From Cheiracanthium punctorium (taxonomy: Eukaryota > Arthropoda > Arachnida > Araneae > Cheiracanthiidae), in NCBI GenBank assembly GCA_038373885.1, contig JAWZYV010011610.1:620001-684000 (forward strand): a stretch of DNA of 64,000 bases. The letters run 5' to 3'. Below the pieces are notes generated by a model. That model worked only from the letters and a program-made list of their open reading frames with translations. It ran no database searches and was not told where the DNA came from. Position numbers and translations under genes: made by a program. Numbering within the stretch: position 1 is the first letter of the stretch; each line of letters begins with the position of its first letter. Positions 57,748 to 64,000 of the stretch are shown here, piece by piece.

Positions 57748-57915
57748 CAGAGGCGTAGCCAGGGGGGGGATATCGGGATATATCCTCCCCCCCGAAATTT
57801 TTGGATTAGTGATGAAATTCCGTCTATTTATACACATATAAGTTCATATCCCCCCCCGAAATTTTTTTCCAGGCGCATATCCCCCCCCCGAAATTTTTTC
57901 CTGGCTACGCGCCTG
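57748..57915. mobile_element. 168-bp hAT-type MITE, perfect 8-bp target duplication
   Basis: CAGAGGCGTAGCCAGG and CCTGGCTACGCGCCTG are inverted ends. GCTTGAAA is duplicated at 57740-57747 and 57916-57923. It is the intact sister of the Helitron-interrupted MITE at 60822-62577; the empty Helitron site is at 57830/57831. Confidence 0.92.
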
Positions 57916-58034
57916 GCTTGAAAATGTAGGTTTCATAATATAGAACTTTATAAATTTTCCCTACTCACCCCCCCCCCCATTACGAAGTACCATAATTTCT
58001 TTTATTTAAATTTCTTCCCGGCGCCCGCTCACCT

Positions 58035-58540
58035 TCAACCCTTTGAGGCGCGGTGTCCTCGCCGTGAGGACACCAAACTCTTGACGTTTTGACTGTTGTG
58101 AGTCACGAAGAATAGATTTGATTTCTATAAAAATAGTTGCGGGTGACATAGCTCCACGAGAATCCTTTACTTTTTAAGCACGTTCATTTCCCGTAAAAAA
58201 ATTGTCACGATTATTTTTAACAGCACTGACATCTACTGGAAAATGAAAGAACACGAGAACAGCTGGTTAGATTGCCCAATGCTGAAAAAAGGGCAGCTGT
58301 TGCCATCGCTCGACTTAACTACCAGCAAGATTGCGGACGATCGAAACGTGCATCGCGTGCCACAGATCTAGAGACCCTTTTTTGACGCGCACAGCCAGCT
58401 GCGTCAAAAAAAGGGTCTCTAGATCTGTGGCACGTTATGAACGTTTCGATCGTCCGCCAACTTGCTGGTAGTTAAGTCGAGCGATGGCAACGACTGCCCT
58501 TTTTTCAGCATTGGGAAAGGGTTGCGCCTCAAAAGGTTAA
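58035..58540. mobile_element. piggyBac-like MITE, copy 8, with a covaried terminal hairpin
   Basis: The left border is TCAA at 58035-58038 (decayed TTAA); the right border is TTAA at 58537-58540. The terminal hairpin is GGTGTCCTC GCCGT GAGGACACC, differing from other copies at paired positions. Otherwise it is close to the copy at 53902. Confidence 0.88.
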
Positions 58541-60813
58541 GAGAGTCTCACAACCATGGGGGAAAAAAGAAGTCTACTTCAAAGAAATACTATTTCTATA
58601 ACATTGCTGGGGCTGTTGAGCTTGTTTCCCAATGCCAACCCAATGGCACAAGCTTAACTATCAATATTTAACCAGCGTTTAGCCATTTCTTTTAAATAAT
58701 TTTTTGCTTTAAGTGAGTCACACTTGAACACAAATGACGCTTTGTAAAAGGAAGATTATTTATTCTATTCTTTTAACTTTTAACAGAAGATGATCTTTTT
58801 TCTCCGGGTGAACAAAATAGGTGTTAGATTTAATTAATTTTTTAATTGATTCTACCTTTAAACAGCAGTTTTTCCTCAGTACTCTTACTACAATAAGAGT
58901 TACTTTTTCTTAAAACGTTTTACACTTAAAAAAAATTCTAAAGCCAGAAATTAATTTTTAAGGTGTCGTTCACCAGTGATTCCAGATTGTTTGGTTTCCC
59001 CTCAGATTTAGGGGGATTTTTATCCTTCGGGGGGGGGGTTATGTGGGGAAATAGTTTAGGGATCATTTTTTAGGGGGGAAATGAAATCGGAGGTTTTCAG
59101 AATTTTATTTTTTAATCTGTAGGTGCCAACGGAACGTTAATGACCAATATAATAATAACTGAATTTATAAAAAAACTAATGAATATAAAATATTATCATG
59201 TAACATAAAATTACTAGAACCTACAACTAACTTATGAATTTCGAATTCCGCCCCCTACCCCCCATAAAATCACGAAGCCCAGGACACGTGTCCCATTAGC
59301 CTCTCACTAGTTGCGGCCCTGAATGCAAAACGAATTATACAAAAATATCTAAATGCCGTCGGCAGAGCTATAAATCTTTAGAAGATATCAATCTAAAGCA
59401 CTTTGTTAAAAGCCGATATTAATCCATAAAATCGGTAATTTAGGATAATTGTGTAAAACTGATGTTTATAAATATTAAAAGAATGTAAAAGTCACGTTCA
59501 TCGAGTCCAGTAGATAAAAAGCTTATAACACTATTTAAAGCTAAACAGTTTTTCTCAATTATGTTCCCTTCGTACAAAACCAATTGCATTTAAAATATTA
59601 GAAAAACACTTCACGTAGCCCATTGTATGATTAAAACGAAAATTGGAATAAAAGAAAAATAACTCCTACAACCACTACTCTAAAGTAAGTTAAAACTCTC
59701 CAAGCGGCCCCACAGAAAATCAAATGGCCCATGATTAATTTTACCATCCAAACAATACTCCAGTAATACTAATGGGCCAAAGCTTTTTACTGCAAGAGTA
59801 GCGTATTAAGTTATTCTAATGTTTAAATCAAATTTTTGTTGCTGCTAGATAAGGGTTATCTACCTTTATAGAACTTTAGTCCACCCGCCTCCCCCCTTCT
59901 CCAATTGCATATCCTGAAAAACCGATACAAAACGTTCCAGAAGTAACGATACGAAATTCGAATTGCAAAATTCTATTCTACACCACTCGCACAAATAGAA
60001 TAGATTCGAAAATTATCATGTCGCTTAATCGAGCAAACCTCCCCCACCTTTTAAATTCGCTTGCAGACGACCCCCTTCGTGGAAGATCATTACCATTAAT
60101 TTTAATGATCGTGCTGGCGAGAAGACGAAAGGGGGTTTTGCCTGCTCCCCCCCCCCCCAAAGATACATATTGCTATGTCTATGACATAACCACATTTATG
60201 AATGAAATGGGGAAGACTGTAGCCGAAATTCTATTCTAAGGCAAAGTTCTGGTTTGTGAGAATCGGAACGCAGTTGTGTGGATTCCACATATGGCATTCA
60301 ACGGGGTGGTCCGTAAAAGAGGGGGCTGCGAAAGGCACTAAAGGAGGGGTGGGGAGAGCGTTAGATGTTATTTAACGAAGGCTCCAAACAAAGTGATGCA
60401 AAGAGATGAAATATGTGTGCCGTGCAGTTTTAGTGTGTTCTCAGTTGTGAAAATATTTCAAGCAGACAACAAACTCTGACAGTTATTTAGCAGTGTGGAA
60501 AAGGAAATGGCGCGTACTTTTGACATCTGGCGTCAGCAAACTTTAAATGGTGGGTTGCAACCACAATGAGCCAGATTGGAAGATAAGGTGAGGTGCAACC
60601 ATGCTAAAATAATTAAGCTTTCCACAGTGGTAAGTAAAATAATCCAGCTTTTCACAGTGTTCACATTTGTCCAAGGCTCTCACCTTTTTGAAAAACCATT
60701 TTTAAGCATTAAATAAAATTTAAAATTTAGATTTAACTGTTCTCCATCTTCATTTTGGAAGACACAACTGCGGAGATTCTCCTTCAGTCTATACAGTGAA
60801 GCATTAAACTAGT
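58541..60813. other. No recognised gene
   Basis: This is AT-rich, with poly-G (59029) and poly-C (60149) runs. The words near 59300-59330 (AGTTGCGGCCCTGA) resemble a hAT end, but no partner was found. Confidence 0.5.
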
Positions 60814-60874
60814 GTCCAGGGCAGACGCGTAGCCAGGAAAAAATTTCGGGGGAGGATATGAACTTATATGTATA

Positions 60875-62490
60875 CTAGCTGAAGTACCCGTCGTTGACGG
60901 GTTAGTACTGAATGCAAATTTCTAAAAGCAAGAACTTTCGTCAGCATTGTTGGAGTACACAGAATGGATGTAGTATGTAGCCAAAGTAAAGAAAGCGCAA
61001 TTATAATTTTTATGTATTGTTAAAATATTACAGGTTAGAGAGTAACTAAGTAATATCATTTCATTCGCTTTAGTCGTAATTATGGGATGCGTGAACGAAT
61101 ATTTACACATATTCAAATAATTTTCGCAAAATCTCAAAATCTAATCAACATTTTTGAAAAATTGGAAGCCTAGAATTTAAGTTGAGTGACAACCTATCAT
61201 GTCACCCAATTTTGTTTAATTCCCTGCTGTCTTTATTTCGTGGTGCTGGAACAAACATTTTAGCATTTTTAATCGATTTTCACAAAATCACAAAATGTAA
61301 TCAAAATATTTTAAAAATTCAACACCTATAAATTAAGATTAGCAACTACCTATCATATCACCAAATTTCGTATTAGTCGTTATTACGCGGTGCTTGAAAA
61401 AATATAACCGCATTTTGGGAGAATTTTCACAAAATCTCAAAATCTAATAAAAAGTTTAAAAAATTGGACACCTATACTTTATGTTGAACAACAACCTATC
61501 ATGTGACCAAATTTCATATCATTCGCTTTAGTCGTTATTACGTAATGTGTGAACAAAAATTTACTCAGTTTGAAACGATTTTCGCAAAATCCCAAAATCT
61601 GATCAGTTTTTTTAGATGCTTATAGTTTAAGGTGACCACCTATCATTTCACCAAATACCATTTTTTCACCTTTGCAGTTATTACGTGATGTGCGAACACA
61701 ATACGCAGTGTGAAACAATTTTCGCAAAATCTCAAAATCTGATCAAGATTTTTTTTTAATTCGACGCCTATGTTTTAAGTTGAGTGACCACCTATCATGA
61801 CACCCAATTTCATATCATTCGCTTCCGTCGTTTTTACGTGATGCTTGAACACAAATTTACGCAGTTTGAAACGATTTTCGCAAAATCTGAAAATCTAATC
61901 AAGATTTTTTAAAAATTCGACGCCTATGTTTTAAGTTGAGTGACCACCTATCATGACACCCAATTTCATATCATTCGCTTCCGTCGTTTTTACGTGATGC
62001 TTGAACACAAATTTACGCAGTTTGAAACGATTTTCGCAAAATCTGAAAATCTAATCAAGATTTTTAAAAAATTCGACGCCTATGTTTTAAGTTGAGTGAC
62101 TACCTATCATGACACCCAATTTCATATCATTCGCTTCAGTCGTTTTTACGTGATGCTTGAACACAAATTAACGCAGTTTGAAACGATTTTCACAAAATCT
62201 GAAAATCTAATCAATATTTTTTAAAAATTCGACGCCTATGTTTTAAATTGAGTGACCACCTATCATGACACCCAATTACATATCATTCGCTTCAGCCGTT
62301 TTTACGTGATGCTTAAACAAAAAAAGCGTCACAGACAGAATGACAGAAGGACAGAAGGACAGAATGACAGACAGACAAACTTTTTTTTGAGGGTCGCATC
62401 GGATTCCCGGGTGCTTGAAACGGATAGAAATCGCAAAATTTTTGAATTCCAAGAAATGTACAGACAAAAGTCTAATTTTATTTATATAGA
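60875..62490 (-). mobile_element. Non-autonomous Helitron with exact boundaries
   Basis: On the minus strand it begins TCTATATAAATAAAATTAG at 62490 and ends CTTCAGCTAG at 60875, i.e. 5'-TC and CTAG-3'. The hairpin ACCCGTC-AAC-GACGGGT (60886-60902) lies 11 nt before the 3' end. It sits between host A and T without duplication. The empty site CCGTCTATTTA|TACACATATAAG is at 57820-57842. A GTCT-type microsatellite (62325-62377) and 144-156-bp tandem units fill the interior. There is no Rep/helicase gene, so an autonomous relative must have moved it. Confidence 0.88.
61050..62320. repeat. Tandem array, eight units of 144-156 bp, inside the Helitron
   Basis: The word CACC(C/A)AAT starts at 61203, 61359, about 61505, 61649, 61801, 61957, 62113 and 62269. 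The last four are exactly 156 bp apart and nearly identical; the first four are more diverged and vary in length. Each unit also carries TTTGAAACGATTTTCGCAAA and GACGCCTATGTTTTAAGTTG. Confidence 0.9.
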
Positions 62491-62577
62491 TAAATAGACG
62501 GAATTTCATCACTAATCCAAAAATTTCGGGGGGGGGGGGATATATCCCGATATCCCCCCCCCCTGGCTACGCCCCTG

Positions 62578-63855
62578 GTCCAGGGGAAAGGGAATTAAAC
62601 CCATAATCCCTCACCTCCTATATGTCAGGCATATAATGCATCTGTATGTTATATTGGATACTCGACTTTCAAATTTCTGTCTTGTTCATCGATGATAGGA
62701 GCCCTAGGTTTTTTTCAATCATTTAAGCAATTAGTAAAGAAGAGATTCCACTACTAAGATACCCTTGTCCCACGCACTGGCCCTACCTTACCTATTTCAC
62801 AATTCCCATTGAACGGCAACACAATAATAAAAAAGCCGCCCGTTAAAAGGCGCCTAAATTATGAGCCCATTCGCAAGCACACATATTTCTTGCTGTCATA
62901 ACAAGACAACCTGTTCCAGGTCCTAAAAAGATCGCCTGCCCAGTAGGGTAGTAGTAATATCCTTCTAGTAATCTCCCTCTCTCATCCTTTTATATATATT
63001 TTTTCAACATCATTTTCATGGTCTTCTTTTTTCTTCATCTTCTTTCCCGGGCAGCCAGCGGGCTATTTTTCTGTCTTTTGATAATGTGCCGCCCTTAATG
63101 AAAGATCCCAATCGGCCTTCGTGCCTTGCAGGCGTGGCTCCTAGGTTTTATACGCATCAAGGTGCGCTTCCCAAAGAGGGTTCATTTGCGAGAAGATATA
63201 CTCGTGCTATCTCATGATGACATGATTACGCGAAGGGACTGCGTAAGCCTTTACTCACACCACTAGCCGGAATCTGGGAGGTTCATGCTAGTCATTTTGG
63301 TTTTTTAAAACAAAGACAGGTGGGAGAGACGGAAATTATCGGAGGAAACCAGCAGAGTAAAATTACATATGCCCAGTAAAGAAGGCGCGAGAACACACCA
63401 AATGGTTTTCGAATGCTGCTTTTTTTTTTTTTTTTTGGAGTGATTCTACAAAGGAAATGGTGCTTGAACTTGATATAGAAGATTTTGTTTGGTTATTTTC
63501 CTTCGATGAAACGGATGGATTCGGTAGGAAAGCATTAAATACACCTGGCGTTTTACAAAAATAGATTATGTGAACTAGTTTTAAAACTGTGAATGTTTCG
63601 CTGAATACGGAGAGACACTACGTTAAAACAATTTATCGCACACAATATAACCCACAAATGACAAGTTTTCCTACTTAACTGTATTTGTGTCAATTTTTAT
63701 TTATTTATTTTTATAACTCATGATTAAAAATTAAAAATTTTCCGCTTCAGGCTATTTGCCTAGGGATGTGCTTCAACACTCCCAGAGCCCATGATGGTAG
63801 TTAGCGAATGCGTGGTTCAACAGATCAGGCTTTGGCCTTACGTTTCGGCTGTTGC
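62578..63855. other. Less AT-rich, non-repetitive stretch without recognised gene
   Basis: About 62580-63300 has more balanced composition and no repeat that I recognise. It could contain regulatory sequence or an untranslated exon of the gene. No coding exon with credible splice sites was seen. Confidence 0.45.
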
Positions 63856-64000
63856 CATGGGCGTAGCCAGCGAGGGGCAGGGTGGGGCAGTTGCCCCCCC
63901 TAAAATGAGCTAGTCATAGGGTCTGATTATGACAAACCGGGCATTTTCCGGTTAGACTCCATGTCCTGCCCCCCCCCTAATGAAAATCCTGGCTACGCCC
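63856..64000. mobile_element. CGTAGCC-type hAT MITE, cut by the window end
   Basis: CATGGGCGTAGCCAGCG at 63856 and CCTGGCTACGCCC at the last bases of the window are inverted ends. The final bases and the target duplication lie outside. Confidence 0.75.

Larger units (their letters stand above)
60822..62577. mobile_element. hAT-type MITE interrupted by a Helitron
   Basis: CAGACGCGTAGCCAGG at 60822 and CTGGCTACGCCCCTG ending 62577 are the ends. GTCCAGGG is duplicated exactly at 60814-60821 and 62578-62585. Removing the 1616-bp Helitron leaves a 140-bp element close to the one at 57748-57915. Confidence 0.9.
22680..64000 (-). other. Upstream intron or flank of PTK7, no coding exon recognised
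   Basis: The exon at 22392-22679 starts with an acceptor site, so at least one further exon must lie upstream on the minus strand. I found none with a signal peptide or Ig motif in these 41 kb. The stretch is probably one long first intron, as is common for receptor genes, and is filled mainly by transposon debris listed separately. Confidence 0.6.

Noticed and set aside
61050..62320. CRISPR-like or centromeric satellite array
   Set aside because: Units are adjacent without spacers, and the array is confined inside a single Helitron.

Overview
The window is animal nuclear DNA, AT-rich and full of poly-A/T and poly-G/C runs and transposable-element debris. The only protein-coding gene I can support is one large intron-rich gene on the minus strand. 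Its product is a receptor-like pseudokinase of the PTK7 / off-track family. Gene type, intron density and repeat content suggest an arthropod, perhaps a chelicerate such as a spider. The taxon is an inference, not something I can show.

Layout, positions 1-22679: eleven PTK7 exons, read from 22679 down to 1, with splice sites and phases that join without a break. They encode six extracellular Ig domains (22392-22679; 18646-18793 joined to 17206-17345; 16147-16443; 12349-12636; 11813-12082; 10276-10548). A membrane-spanning exon (9269-9460), a juxtamembrane exon (6570-6776) and two kinase-domain exons (1755-1987; 1-451) follow. The 3' end of the gene lies beyond position 1. No signal-peptide exon was found, so the start probably lies further upstream. 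The joined exons give about 929 codons. Introns hold a LINE relic split by a Tc1-like relic, several hAT-type MITEs, a 2-kb hAT-like element, tRNA-derived SINEs and a very young foldback retroelement carrying hammerhead-ribozyme-like motifs.

Layout, positions 22680-64000: no coding exon was recognised. This stretch is either the first intron(s) of PTK7 or its upstream flank. It is a mosaic of non-autonomous elements. These include a piggyBac-like MITE family with TTAA ends, with copies near 30.2, 33.8, 36.0, 38.9, 48.2, 51.9, 53.9 and 58.0 kb plus half copies near 40.9 and 44.2-44.5 kb. There are also hAT-type MITEs with exact 8-bp target duplications, a TTAA foldback, an element with subterminal AAGCTTG clusters, and a Helitron whose empty insertion site survives in a sister MITE in the same window.

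The most interesting signals are: (1) hammerhead-like RNA motifs in a repeat family of Penelope-like character, two copies of which keep stem II with different sequences; (2) the Helitron with TC/CTAG ends, 3' hairpin and 156-bp internal repeats; (3) a covarying terminal hairpin in the piggyBac-like MITE; (4) one strikingly GC-rich Ig exon in an AT-rich gene.
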